DNA from: Streptosporangium canum
GTDB taxonomy: Bacteria > Actinomycetota > Actinomycetes > Streptosporangiales > Streptosporangiaceae
Length of the DNA stretch: 64,000 bases
Direction of reading: 5' to 3'
Assembly (NCBI RefSeq): GCF_900113865.1
Contig: NZ_FOQY01000029.1
Span: 24,848 to 88,847, forward strand
The notes under the pieces were generated by a model. That model ran no database searches, had not been told where the DNA came from, and saw only the letters and a program-made list of their open reading frames with translations. Each line of letters begins with the position of its first letter. Positions within the stretch are counted from its first letter, which is position 1. The translations under genes and the position numbers were made by a program. Positions 27,717-36,609 of this stretch are shown in pieces.

Positions 27717-29789
27717 GTGACCGCAGTTAGCGTGGAGGCGGGTTATACAGCCCGTCATCTGTCGGTTCTGGAGGGTCTCGAAGCCGTCCGCAAGCGCCCG
27801 GGCATGTACATCGGGTCGACTGACAGTCGCGGTCTCATGCACTGCCTCTGGGAGATCGTGGACAACGGGGTCGACGAGGCCCTGGCCGGCTACTGCGACC
27901 GCATCGAGGTCGAGCTGCACGCCGACGGATCCATCGAGGTGCGTGACAACGGCCGTGGCATCCCGGTCGACGTCGAGCCCAAGAGCGGCCTGGCCGGAGT
28001 CGAGCTCGTCTACACCAAGCTGCACGCGGGCGGGAAGTTCGGCGGCGGCTCCTACGGCGCCTCGGGCGGCCTGCACGGAGTCGGCGCCTCCGTGGTCAAC
28101 GCCCTGTCCTCCCGGCTGGACGTCGAGGTCGACCGCGACGGCCAGATCCACGAGATCAGCTTCCGCAGGGGTGTTCCCGGCGTCTTCGACGGCGACGGGC
28201 CCACCGCCAAGTTCAAGAAGAAGTCCGGTCTGCGCGACGGCGGCAAGCTCGCCCGCAAGGTCACCGGCACCCGCGTCCGCTTCTGGGTGGACCACCAGAT
28301 CTTCCTGCCCGAGGCCGAGGTCTCTCTCGACGAGATCCACGTCCGCCTCCGCCAGACCGCCTTCCTGGTCCCCGGCCTCACCCTGGCCGTGCGCGACAGC
28401 CGGGGCGAGGAGGCCGTCGAGGAGGAGTTCCACTTCGACGGCGGGATCTCGGAGTTCACCGAGTTCCTCGCCCGCGACGAGGGCGTCTGCCAGGTGCTGC
28501 GACTGCAGGGCGTCGGCCACTTCCACGAGACCGTTCCGGTCCTCGACGACCTGGGGCACATGACCCCCACCGAGGTCCAGCGCGAGCTCACCGTGGACGT
28601 CGCGCTGCGCTGGGGCAAGGGCTACGACACCACTGTCCGGTCCTTCGTCAACGTGATCGCCACCCCCAAGGGGGGCACCCACGTCAACGGCTTCGAGCGC
28701 GCCCTGGTCCGCACGCTCAACGAGCAGCTGCGCGAGACCCGCCTGCTGAAGAACGGCGACGCCCCGGTCACCCGGGAGGACATCCTGGAGGGCCTCACCG
28801 CAGTGGTGACCGTCCGGGTGCCCGAGCCGCAGTTCGAAGGGCAGACCAAGGAGGTGCTGGGCACCTCGGCCGCCTCCCGGATCGTCTCCCACGTCGTCTC
28901 CCGTGAGCTCAAGGAGCTGTTCACCAACCCCTCGCGCGCGCTCAAGCCGCAGTTGCGGGCGGCCCTGGAGAAGATCGTCGCAGCGGCCAAGGCCCGCATC
29001 GCCGCCCGCGAGCATCGCGACAACCAGCGGCGCAAGACCGCCCTGGAGAACTCCGCGCTCCCCGCCAAGCTGGTCGACTGCCGCAGCGACGACGTGGACC
29101 GCAGCGAGCTGTTCATCGTCGAAGGCGACTCGGCGCTGGGCACCGCCCGCGCGGCGCGTGACTCGGAGTTCCAGGCGCTGTTGCCGATCCGCGGCAAGAT
29201 CCTGAACGTGCAGAAGGCGTCCGTCGCCGACATGCTCAAGAACACCGAGTGCGCTGCGATCATCCAGGTCATCGGCGCGGGCTCGGGCCGCTCGTTCGAC
29301 ATCGAGGCCGCACGCTACGGCAAGGTCATCCTGATGGCCGACGCCGATGTGGACGGCGCGCACATCCGCTGCCTGCTGCTCACCCTGTTCCACCGCTACA
29401 TGAGGCCGATGGTCGCGGCCGGTCGCGTCTTCGCCGCCGTCCCGCCGCTGCACCGGATCGAGGTCACCAACCCCGGTCGCGGTCAGAGCAAATACGTCTA
29501 CTGCTACTCCGACGCCGAGCTGCACCGGGTCCTGCGCGACCTGGAGCGTCGTGGCAAGCGCTGGAAGGACCCTGTGCAGCGCTACAAGGGTCTGGGGGAG
29601 ATGGACGCCGACCAGCTGGCCGAGACGACCATGGAACCCCGTCACCGGACCCTGCGCCGGGTCAGGATCGAGGACGTCGAGGCGGCCGAGGGCATCTTCG
29701 ATCTCCTGATGGGCAGCGATGTGGCCCCCCGCCGGGAGTTCATCGTGGGCAGCGCGGCCGAGGTCGACCGCGACCACATCGACGCCTAG
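27717..29789 (+). CDS. parE: DNA topoisomerase IV subunit B (second GyrB-type protein)
   Basis: 690 residues. GHKL ATPase features: LSVLEGLEAVRKRPGMYIGST, EIVDNGVDEALAG, GRGIPV, GGLHGVGASVVNALS. Toprim features: EGDSALGTARAARD (about 468), IRGKILNVQKAS and LMADADVDGAHI (about 541), with KYKGLGEMDADQL-like text near the end (RYKGLGEMD). It provides the ATPase and metal-binding half that decatenates chromosomes together with ParC. In-frame GTGs at 27705, 27711 and 27717 compete; the last has GGGAG at suitable spacing. The gene lies near hrdB, as in S. coelicolor, where parE is the second topoisomerase B gene. Confidence 0.9.
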   Translation: MTAVSVEAGYTARHLSVLEGLEAVRKRPGMYIGSTDSRGLMHCLWEIVDNGVDEALAGYCDRIEVELHADGSIEVRDNGRGIPVDVEPKSGLAGVELVYTKLHAGGKFGGGSYGASGGLHGVGASVVNALSSRLDVEVDRDGQIHEISFRRGVPGVFDGDGPTAKFKKKSGLRDGGKLARKVTGTRVRFWVDHQIFLPEAEVSLDEIHVRLRQTAFLVPGLTLAVRDSRGEEAVEEEFHFDGGISEFTEFLARDEGVCQVLRLQGVGHFHETVPVLDDLGHMTPTEVQRELTVDVALRWGKGYDTTVRSFVNVIATPKGGTHVNGFERALVRTLNEQLRETRLLKNGDAPVTREDILEGLTAVVTVRVPEPQFEGQTKEVLGTSAASRIVSHVVSRELKELFTNPSRALKPQLRAALEKIVAAAKARIAAREHRDNQRRKTALENSALPAKLVDCRSDDVDRSELFIVEGDSALGTARAARDSEFQALLPIRGKILNVQKASVADMLKNTECAAIIQVIGAGSGRSFDIEAARYGKVILMADADVDGAHIRCLLLTLFHRYMRPMVAAGRVFAAVPPLHRIEVTNPGRGQSKYVYCYSDAELHRVLRDLERRGKRWKDPVQRYKGLGEMDADQLAETTMEPRHRTLRRVRIEDVEAAEGIFDLLMGSDVAPRREFIVGSAAEVDRDHIDA

Positions 29790-29819
29790 CTGTATCGACC
29801 ACGGGCGTTGTCGACAGCT
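29788..29819 (+). terminator. Hairpin overlapping the parE stop codon
   Basis: AGCTGTATCGAC pairs with GTCGACAGCT across a 10-base loop, giving a 10-bp stem with a two-base bulge. It starts inside the TAG stop, as a terminator or 3'-end stabiliser would. Confidence 0.55.
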
Positions 29820-30075
29820 GGGCTTGATCGGCACGAAGGCCTCCGGATGTGGTGGAGACACCGTCTTCACCGTTCGGCCGGAGGTCTTCACGGCCCGTGC
29901 TGACGCCCGCCCAACCGTTCACGGACGCGCCCTGCCGGTACGGCGCGTCCGCATCGACGGCTGAGCCGTACGGCAGCCGCCACCGGCTGAGCCGGCCCTG
30001 CGGGCGGCAGCCGCCGGGCCGGGACGACGCCTGCGGTCGCGACGTCCCGTGGTGTCGCCGCTCCGGTCAGCGGGC

Positions 30076-30221
30076 GACGGCCGGCCTGTCCCGTCGCCGG
30101 ACCGGTGGTGTGGCCGGTCCTGTTATCGGACCACGGCGGTGTGGCCCGTCCCGTCACCGGACCGGCGGGTGTGGCCGGTCCTGTCATCGGACCACGGCGG
30201 TGTGGCCGGTCCGGTCGCGGG
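30076..30221. repeat. Five tandem copies of a ~29-bp GC-rich unit
   Basis: Units start near 30076, 30103, 30132, 30163 and 30193. The second and fourth (GTGTGGCCGGTCCTGTTATC and its near copy) are almost the same. The third and fifth share CACGGCGGTGTGGCC. The pattern is thus a roughly 60-base dimer repeated twice plus a half-like first unit. The remainder of the region between parE and the carbonic anhydrase (29820-30283) shows no gene. Confidence 0.65.
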
Positions 30222-30283
30222 CCGGGGCCGGCGCCCGGGTTCAGCGGGCTCTCCGGTGCACCCGCCCCGCGACGGGCGGGGCG

Positions 30284-30778
30284 CTACACCTCGACCGGCA
30301 TGAGCTTGCCGGTGCGCACGTCATAGATGGCGCCCCCGACGGCCAGGTTCGGCGGGAGGAACGGGCTGGTCCTGATGCGGGTCAGATCATGGCGCAGGGC
30401 GGCATCCTGGTCGGGGACGGTGTGGAAGTCCAGGCTCCGAGTATCGACGCCGTGCTGTGCGGCGAGCTTGTGCACGTCGTCGTCGGTGCTTTTCGACATG
30501 CCGCAGTCGGTGTGCGGCATGACCAGCACCCGGTTCACCCCCAGGAGGTAGACCGCCAGCACGAGTGTCCGTAACACGTCGTCGGTCACCCGGGCGCCGG
30601 CGTTGCGCAGGATCTTGGCGTCACCGGCTTTCAGACCGAACACCCCCAGCGGATCGATCCGGGAGTCCATGCAGGTGACTACTGCCAGGCCGCGTGCTGC
30701 CTTACCGGTCAGGGCGGCGTCGGTGAAGGTGGTGGAGAACTCCTTGTTGGCGGCCAGCAGGTCGTCGAAGGCACTCAC
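30284..30778 (-). CDS. Beta-class carbonic anhydrase
   Basis: 164 residues. Zinc ligands are visible: Cys36 and Asp38 in TCMDSR, His89 and Cys92 in PHTDCGM. They define a beta-class enzyme interconverting CO2 and bicarbonate; the short form without C-terminal extension is common in actinobacteria. The GTG at 30778 has AAAGGTG six bases upstream; the longer reading adds only basic residues. Bicarbonate supply would serve carboxylases such as the AccD-type enzyme further right, though they are not linked. Confidence 0.88.
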   Translation of the reverse strand: MSAFDDLLAANKEFSTTFTDAALTGKAARGLAVVTCMDSRIDPLGVFGLKAGDAKILRNAGARVTDDVLRTLVLAVYLLGVNRVLVMPHTDCGMSKSTDDDVHKLAAQHGVDTRSLDFHTVPDQDAALRHDLTRIRTSPFLPPNLAVGGAIYDVRTGKLMPVEV

Positions 30779-30833
30779 GTGAACACCTTTCGGTCGGCGG
30801 AATCGACGCATTTATGATCCTGCATGCTCTTTT

Positions 30834-30891
30834 CGGAAAAGTTTCCGGGGGGCCTGTCCGGCTCGACTTGGGGAAGATCCCACACTTCCCC
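30834..30891. promoter_or_regulatory. Two inverted repeats between carbonic anhydrase and the next gene
   Basis: CGGAAA-AG-TTTCCG (30834-30847) and GGGGAAG, eight bases, CTTCCCC (30870-30891) lie in the divergent spacer. Either could be an operator or leader hairpin. No regulator gene is adjacent. Confidence 0.35.
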
Positions 30892-30944
30892 TTCACTATG
30901 AGTGATGATGTCGTGACCTAAAGCGCGGAAATCTGGAGAGGGTC

Positions 30945-31262
30945 ATGAGCAGGATCGAATCCCTGGCCGAATATCTGCGTGCCGAGGGCAGGCGGAAGCT
31001 GGACCGGGTGGAGGTCCGCGACGGGGGCCGCAACGCCCGCTCGGCGCTCGCCCTGCTCGACGCGGCGGCCTACACCCGCTCGCTCGGCGACGACGACCCG
31101 CTCATGGCCGTTCTCGTGGAGACCGGATGTTTCGGCCCGCACGGCTTCGATGACTTCCAGCCGGGCGAGCAGGTGGCGGGGATCGTCCGTTCCTGGGAGT
31201 CCGGTGAGCCCTGGCAGTTGCTGATGGCGATCCGGCTCGCTCTCCAGGGGTCGCCGGCCTGA
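30945..31262 (+). CDS. Small hypothetical protein, 105 residues
   Basis: I do not recognise the family. The sequence is soluble and mixed helical (SLAEYLRAEGRRKLDRVEV, then SALALLDAAAYTRSL) with one cysteine and a PGEQVAGIVRSWESGEPW segment. GGAGAGG lies four bases before the ATG, so translation is likely. It is divergent from the carbonic anhydrase gene. Confidence 0.65.
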   Translation: MSRIESLAEYLRAEGRRKLDRVEVRDGGRNARSALALLDAAAYTRSLGDDDPLMAVLVETGCFGPHGFDDFQPGEQVAGIVRSWESGEPWQLLMAIRLALQGSPA

Positions 31263-31611
31263 TCGGCGACGCTCCGTCGCCCGGTCTCCCGATGCCGGAG
31301 CCGTGGCCGGGATTCCCCGAGAAGCCGGACGCCGGGCCGGGTTTCCTGGCTCCGGTGGGCTCGTCCGCTCCAGGTCGCCGTTGCCGTACGGGCGGTGTCG
31401 GCCCTGGGAGAACGTACGGGCGGTGTCGGCCCTGGGAGACGCAGCGCTGCCGGTTTGAGCCCGCCCGCCGGGGAAACACGGATCAAGGCCGCGGTGGTGG
31501 CGCTGGGCCGGCGGGCTCCGTGTGCGCTGAGCATGCTCGGCGCCAGACGTCGTTGAAACCCCAGGCAACACCGCCATAAACTTGATGACGGTGTCAACCC
31601 TGGAGGCAATC
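31263..31611. repeat. Non-coding gap containing a 28-bp tandem duplication
   Basis: CGTACGGGCGGTGTCGGCCC and seven further bases occur at 31385-31411 and again at 31413-31439 without a mismatch, separated by one base. The rest of the gap has no gene. The promoter of the VOC gene should lie in its last 60 bases. Confidence 0.7.
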
Positions 31612-31977
31612 ATGGCAATCGCGCGGATGCGGTCGGTGGTTCTCGACTGCCAGGACCCGAAGCGTCTGGCTGATTTCTACAGCGCGATCCTGGGCTGGGC
31701 GATCACCTCGGTCGAGGACGACTGGGTGGTCGTCACCGACGGGCGGCCGGAACGGATCTGCTTCCAGCTCGTCAAGGACCACCAGCCGCCCGACTGGCCC
31801 CACCCCGACCGGCCCCAGCAGCTCCACCTGGACCTGACGGTGGACGACCTCGACCAGGCGGAGGACGAGGTGCTCGCCCTGGGCGCGGTCAAACACCGAT
31901 ACCAGCCGAGTGAGAACGACAGTTTCCGTGTCTTCCTCGACCCGGCCGGGCACCCGTTCTGCCTCTGCGCGGACTAG
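31612..31977 (+). CDS. VOC (glyoxalase/bleomycin resistance) superfamily protein
   Basis: 121 residues: RMRSVVLDCQDPKRLADFYSAILGW at the start, WVVVTDGRPERICFQLV in the middle, then HLDLTVDDLDQAEDEVLALGA and FLDPAGHPFCL. This is a two-module VOC fold with possible metal ligands His and Glu. Substrates range from antibiotics to metabolites, so no function can be named. GGAGG lies five bases before the chosen ATG. Confidence 0.85.
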   Translation: MAIARMRSVVLDCQDPKRLADFYSAILGWAITSVEDDWVVVTDGRPERICFQLVKDHQPPDWPHPDRPQQLHLDLTVDDLDQAEDEVLALGAVKHRYQPSENDSFRVFLDPAGHPFCLCAD

Positions 31978-32008
31978 GCGCTCCGCACGGGCCGAGGTCT
32001 CCCCGGGG

Positions 32009-32058
32009 TCTTCCGTGGAGCTTTTAGGACTTCACGCCTCTGAGAGCTCCACGGAAGA
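32009..32058. terminator. Bidirectional terminator between the VOC gene and parC
   Basis: TCTTCCGTGGAGCT (32009-32022) and AGCTCCACGGAAGA (32045-32058) form a perfect 14-bp stem with a 22-base loop. It sits between two convergent genes, about 30 bases past the VOC stop. Confidence 0.75.
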
Positions 32059-32067
32059 TCCGGAGGG

Positions 32068-34563
32068 TCACTGCTCCGAGGGGGCCGGCTTCCCGGCGGC
32101 GGGCTCCCCGCCGGACGCGCCGAGGGCGCCGCCCACGGCCGCCACCGTGTGGGTGAGACGGACGCCGGAACCGTCACGGCGGCCCAGCTCCTCCGGCAGC
32201 GGGACCGGCTTGCCGACGGTGGAGACCGCACGGGCCGGTGCGGGACCCGCCCAGGCGAGGAGCAGAACGTCTTCACCCTTGAGGAAACGCTGGACCCGGA
32301 CGCCGCCGGTGGCGCGCCCCTTGGCCGGATACTCGGCGTAGTCGGAGATCTTCGCGCCGCCGATCTGGGTGCCGGGCAGCGCGGTGGAGGACCCCGCGAT
32401 CGTCACGACCCGGGACTCGCGCGCCGGATCGACCACACCGAACCAGATCACGGTGGCACCGCCGTCCAGGCGGACGCCCGCCATGCCGCCCGCCGGGCGG
32501 CCCTGCGGCCGGACGTTGACGGCGGGATAGCGCAGCAGCTGGGCCTCGGAGGTGATGAAGACCAGGTCGTGATCCTCGGCGGTCAGCTCCACCGCCCCGA
32601 CCACGGTGTCGCCGTCCTTGAGCCCGATGACCTCGAAGTCGTCGCGGTTGGCCGGATAGTCGGGGACGACCCGCTTGACCACGCCCTGCGCGGTCCCCAG
32701 AGCCAGGCCGGGGCCGTCGGGATCGAGTGAGCCGATGCCGACGACCGTCTCACCCGGGTTCAGCGTGACGTGCTCGGACACGGGGTGTCCGCCGGACAGC
32801 GACGGCGGGTTGGCCGAGGGGGGCAGCGTCGGCAGGTCGACCACCTGGACGCGGATCATCCGGCCCTGGTTGGTGACCACGCCCACCTCGCCCCTGACCG
32901 TGCTGTTCACCACGGAGACCAGCACGTCGTGGGCCGAGCGGTCACCCTCGCCGGCCAGCGGGGAGGCGTCGGTCGTACGGGCCAGCAGTCCGGTCGAGGA
33001 GAACAGCACCAGACACGGGTCGTCGGCCACCTCCAGCGGCACCGAGGCGTTCCTGGTGATGCCGGAGGACTCCAGCAGCACCGTACGGCGCGGCGTGCCG
33101 AAGGTCTTGGAGACCTGGGCGAGCTCGTCGGAGACGACCTTGCGGAGCTTGTCCTCGGACGACAGGATCGCGGTCAGCTCGGCGATCTCGTTCTCCAGGG
33201 TCTCCTTCTCCCCGTCGAGCTCCAGCTTGTCGAAGCGGGTCAGGCGGCGCAGCGGGGTGTCCAGGATGTAGGCGGCCTGGATCTCCGACAGCTCGAAGAC
33301 CTCCATCAGCCGCTCGCGGGCCTGGGACGAGTCGTCCGAGGAACGGATGACCTGGATGACCTCGTCGATGTTGAGCAGGGCGATGATGAGGCCCTCGACG
33401 AGGTGGAGACGGTCCTCGCGCTTGCGGCGGCGGTAGGCCGAACGGCGGCGGACCACGTCGAGGCGGTGGTCCACATAGACCTGGAGCAGCTCGCGGAGGC
33501 CCAGCGTCCGCGGCTGGCCGTCCACCAGTGCGACGTTGTTGATGCCGAAGGTCTCCTCCATCGGCGTCAGCCGGTAGAGCTCCTCCAGCACGGCCTCGGG
33601 GATGAAGCCGTTCTTGATCTCGATGACCAGGTTCAGGCCCTTGTGCCGGTCGCTGAGATCCTTCAGGTCGGAGATGCCCTGGAGCTTCTTGGCGGTGACC
33701 AGCTCTCTGATCTTGGTGACCACCCGCTCGGGGCCCACGTTGAACGGCAGCTCGGTGACGATGATGCCCTTGCGCCGGGGGCTGACCTGCTCCACGGAGC
33801 ACTTGGCGCGCATCCGGAAGGTCCCCCGCCCCTTGGCGTAGGCGTCGCGGATGCCGTCCAGGCCGATGATGGTGCCGCCGGTGGGCAGGTCGGGGCCCGG
33901 GATGAACCGCATCAGGTCGTCGAGTGTGGCGTCGGGCTTCTTGATCAGATGGCGGGCCGCGGCGACGACCTCGACGAGGTTGTGCGGCGCCATGTTGGTC
34001 GCCATGCCGACCGCGATGCCGGTGGCCCCGTTGACCAGCAGGTTCGGGAACGCCGACGGCATGACCGTGGGCTCGGTCTCCTGGCCGTCGTAGTTGGGCT
34101 TGAAATCGACGGTGTCCTCGTCGATCGACTGCACCATGGCCATGGCCGCGGCGGCCAGCCGGGCCTCGGTGTAACGCATCGCGGCGGGCAGGTCGTCGGG
34201 GGAGCCGAAGTTGCCGTGCCCGTCGATCAGCGGCAGCCGCATCGAGAACGGCTGGGCCATGCGGACCAGCGCGTCGTAGATGGCGGTGTCGCCGTGCGGA
34301 TGCAGCTTGCCCATCACGTCGCCGACGACCCGTGACGACTTGACGTGTCCCCGGTCGGGCCGCAGGCCCATCTCGCTCATGGAATAGAGGATGCGGCGCT
34401 GGACCGGCTTGAGGCCGTCCCTGGCATCGGGCAGCGCACGCTGGTAGATGACCGAGTATGCGTATTCGAGGAAGCTGGTGCGCATCTCGGCGGAGACGTC
34501 GATGTCGACGATCCGCTCCTCGAAATCCTCGTCAGTCGGGGGTGTGGTCGTCCGTCGGGCCAT
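32068..34563 (-). CDS. parC: DNA topoisomerase IV subunit A (second GyrA-type protein)
   Basis: 831 residues. [26 protein letters not shown] and [20 protein letters not shown] open the breakage-reunion domain. The active tyrosine is in RYTEARL near residue 131, and [17 protein letters not shown] is the quinolone-contact region. The C-terminal beta-pinwheel blades follow. With ParE it decatenates and relaxes DNA. The ATG at 34563 has AGGAAA six bases upstream. It is convergent with the VOC gene and about 2.3 kb from parE. Confidence 0.9.
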   Translation of the reverse strand: MARRTTTPPTDEDFEERIVDIDVSAEMRTSFLEYAYSVIYQRALPDARDGLKPVQRRILYSMSEMGLRPDRGHVKSSRVVGDVMGKLHPHGDTAIYDALVRMAQPFSMRLPLIDGHGNFGSPDDLPAAMRYTEARLAAAAMAMVQSIDEDTVDFKPNYDGQETEPTVMPSAFPNLLVNGATGIAVGMATNMAPHNLVEVVAAARHLIKKPDATLDDLMRFIPGPDLPTGGTIIGLDGIRDAYAKGRGTFRMRAKCSVEQVSPRRKGIIVTELPFNVGPERVVTKIRELVTAKKLQGISDLKDLSDRHKGLNLVIEIKNGFIPEAVLEELYRLTPMEETFGINNVALVDGQPRTLGLRELLQVYVDHRLDVVRRRSAYRRRKREDRLHLVEGLIIALLNIDEVIQVIRSSDDSSQARERLMEVFELSEIQAAYILDTPLRRLTRFDKLELDGEKETLENEIAELTAILSSEDKLRKVVSDELAQVSKTFGTPRRTVLLESSGITRNASVPLEVADDPCLVLFSSTGLLARTTDASPLAGEGDRSAHDVLVSVVNSTVRGEVGVVTNQGRMIRVQVVDLPTLPPSANPPSLSGGHPVSEHVTLNPGETVVGIGSLDPDGPGLALGTAQGVVKRVVPDYPANRDDFEVIGLKDGDTVVGAVELTAEDHDLVFITSEAQLLRYPAVNVRPQGRPAGGMAGVRLDGGATVIWFGVVDPARESRVVTIAGSSTALPGTQIGGAKISDYAEYPAKGRATGGVRVQRFLKGEDVLLLAWAGPAPARAVSTVGKPVPLPEELGRRDGSGVRLTHTVAAVGGALGASGGEPAAGKPAPSEQ

Positions 34564-34591
34564 CTGATTTCCTGCGCGGGCACCTCGGCTT

Positions 34592-34765
34592 TCAGACCGA
34601 GAGGGAAGCGCATCCTCCTTCTGTCTTCGTGGTGTGACGGTGGCCGTCGGCTCGCTGGGGGAGCGTCGGGCCAGGGTGCGGGGTATCGGTATATCCCGTG
34701 CGGGTGGCGATGCGGTAGCGTACGGCGACGCGTTCTGTGCGCTCACGCGCGGGGAACGGAGTCAT
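34592..34765 (-). CDS. Small 57-residue ORF with strong ribosome site, upstream of parC
   Basis: A perfect AAGGAGGTG lies six bases before the ATG at 34765. The frame ([20 protein letters not shown] at the start) ends 28 bases before parC. Composition is basic and polar with no recognisable family, and third codon positions are GC-rich. It may be a real small protein or a leader that feeds ribosomes to parC. The rest of the spacer up to the GNAT gene holds nothing I can support. Confidence 0.45.
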   Translation of the reverse strand: MTPFPARERTERVAVRYRIATRTGYTDTPHPGPTLPQRADGHRHTTKTEGGCASLSV

Positions 34766-34883
34766 CGCAGGCACCTCCTTGATGATGACGGGGGTGATCC
34801 GCGGGCTCAACCCCGATCGAGGCGACCGGACACTGCGCCGCGACTCGATACCATACTCACGCCGTCCGACACTTACGGCCCCT

Positions 34884-35489
34884 CTAGCCGGCATCCGGTG
34901 CGGCGCCGGGCGTGCGGCGGAGGCGAGGACCGGCTCCCGGCCACGGACCGGGCGTGGGTCCCTCATGCTCGTCTCCGGGGACGTTCAGCCTGCTGTCGTA
35001 GATCCGGAACCCCCGCGCCCGGTAGTTGGCGAGCGCGACCGGACTGTCGAGGGAGCAGGTGTGCAGCCACACCCGCCGGGTGGGCTCCCGGTCCGGCTGC
35101 CGTTCGGCCAGGTCCCATGCGCGGGCCGTACCGGTCTCGAGCAGGTGGCCGCCCAGGCCCTTGCCGACCGCCCAGGGCAGGAGGCCGAAGCAGGTGATCT
35201 CGACGGCCGCGTCGTCACCGGGCATGAGCTCGACGTAGCCCGCCGGGGTGCCGCGGTGGTAGGCGACCCAGGTCTCCACGCCGCGCTCCAGCCAGTCCGC
35301 CCACTGCTGCCAGGTCCACGGCAGTCTCTCGGTCCAGTGCCAGTCGCCGCCCACGGCCGTGTTCAGGAACCTGCTGAACTCGGGCGAGACGACCTCGGCG
35401 CGCACGATGTCGACCTCGATCGCCGGCGGCTTGGCGGTGAGCAGGTCGGAGCGTGAGGTCTGCTCGAGGTACCAGGTTGTGACGTCCAT
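34884..35489 (-). CDS. GNAT family N-acetyltransferase
   Basis: 201 residues. The core is VAYHRGTPAGYVELMPGDDAAVEITCFGLLPWAVGKGLGGHLLE, with the acetyl-CoA loop at GKGLGGHL, and LANYRARGFRIYD near the end. The N-terminal third (TTWYLEQTSRSDL) is typical of a GNAT subgroup in actinobacteria. The start is uncertain between ATGs at 35489 and 35501; neither has a good ribosome site. The last 20 residues are Pro/Gly/Arg-rich and probably disordered. Confidence 0.75.
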   Translation of the reverse strand: MDVTTWYLEQTSRSDLLTAKPPAIEVDIVRAEVVSPEFSRFLNTAVGGDWHWTERLPWTWQQWADWLERGVETWVAYHRGTPAGYVELMPGDDAAVEITCFGLLPWAVGKGLGGHLLETGTARAWDLAERQPDREPTRRVWLHTCSLDSPVALANYRARGFRIYDSRLNVPGDEHEGPTPGPWPGAGPRLRRTPGAAPDAG

Positions 35490-35650
35490 GATGAGATGCA
35501 TCAAACCATGGCGCGGAGCCCGGCTGATCCGTCCGTCCACGCCCTGGCCGCCCGTCCGCTGCGCCGGCGCCCCTCCTCCGGGTTCCCGTTCCCCCGTCCC
35601 GGGCGCCCGCGGACACTTTCTCCCCGGGCGGGGCAGGACATATCCTTGAC

Positions 35651-35664
35651 CAAGCGGTTGCTTG
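35651..35664. promoter_or_regulatory. Inverted repeat CAAGC-GGTT-GCTTG upstream of the TauD gene
   Basis: CAAGC-GGTT-GCTTG resembles the half-site pattern of many TetR-family operators and overlaps a TTGACC that could be a -35 element. No -10 element is evident at standard spacing. It lies in the divergent spacer between the GNAT and dioxygenase genes, about 100 bases before the dioxygenase start. Confidence 0.4.
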
Positions 35665-35760
35665 ATTGGCGCGGTCGGGCAATGCTCGTGACAAGGGGTC
35701 GGCCAGAACTTCCCGGCCCCCGGGACCGGCGTGTGGCCACAAACGGAGGGCGTCCACAAG

Positions 35761-36609
35761 ATGATCGAGTTCAAGCCCGTCACCAGGCACATCGGCGCCG
35801 AGGTGAGCGGTGTCGACCTGCGCAAGCCACTGTCGGAGGGCGAGGTCCAGGAGATCCGCCGGGGCTGGCTGGAGCACAAGGTCCTCTTCTTCCGCGACCA
35901 GCACATCAACGACGAGGAGCACGTCCGCTTCGCCGAGAACTTCGGCTCGATCAACCACCCGGCTTTCAAGAAGGACGGCGGCAGCCCGATCCACGTCCTC
36001 GACCAGACCGACCCCAAGGGGGAGGGCGGCGACGAGTGGCACAGCGACAACACCTTCGAGCCGGTCCCGCCGATGGGTTCGCTGCTGCGCTGCGTGCAAC
36101 TCCCCAGTGTCGGCGGCGACACCATGTGGGCCAACTCCTACCTGGCCTACGAGACGCTCTCCCCGCCCATCCAGCGGTTGTGCGACGAGCTCACCGCGAT
36201 CCACGACATCACGGCCTCGATGAAGAAGGCCATCTCCAAGGGCCACGACTTCGATCTCGCCGAGATCCAGGCCAAATGGCCGCCGATCGAGCGCCCCGTG
36301 GTGCGGGTGCACGCCGAGACCGGACGCAAGGCGCTGTTCGTCAACCGGGCCTCCACCACGCGGCTGGTGCAGCTGTCCGACCGGGAGAACGAGGCGCTGC
36401 TGCCGTACCTGATCGACCACATCCGCTCTCCCGAGTACCAGGTCCGGCTCAAGTGGCGGCCGGGCACGCTGGCCTTCTGGGACAACCGCAGCACCCAGCA
36501 CTACGCGGTGGCCGACTACACCGAGCGCCGCCGCATGCACCGGGTGACCGTCAACGCCTTCCCCGAGCACGCGGACGCTCAGGGGCCGGAGGAGCCGGAG
36601 GCGCGGTAG
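35761..36609 (+). CDS. TauD/TfdA family Fe(II)/2-oxoglutarate dioxygenase
   Basis: 282 residues: IEFKPVTRHIGAEVSGVDL at the start, iron ligands His and Asp in EWHSDNTFEP (about residue 93), and the distal His in RRMHRVTVN (about 260). RVRLKW-like text with FWDNRSTQHYAVADY supplies the 2-oxoglutarate-binding arginine region. Enzymes of this group use 2-oxoglutarate and O2 to hydroxylate or cleave substrates such as taurine or alkyl sulfates. GGAGGG lies upstream of the ATG. The stop is inside the convergent SulP transporter gene end (31-base overlap). A sulfur-source role is plausible given that neighbour but not shown. Confidence 0.88.
   Translation: MIEFKPVTRHIGAEVSGVDLRKPLSEGEVQEIRRGWLEHKVLFFRDQHINDEEHVRFAENFGSINHPAFKKDGGSPIHVLDQTDPKGEGGDEWHSDNTFEPVPPMGSLLRCVQLPSVGGDTMWANSYLAYETLSPPIQRLCDELTAIHDITASMKKAISKGHDFDLAEIQAKWPPIERPVVRVHAETGRKALFVNRASTTRLVQLSDRENEALLPYLIDHIRSPEYQVRLKWRPGTLAFWDNRSTQHYAVADYTERRRMHRVTVNAFPEHADAQGPEEPEAR

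Noticed and set aside
30076-30221. CRISPR array
   Set aside because: The repeat units are contiguous without unique spacers and no cas gene is present in the window.
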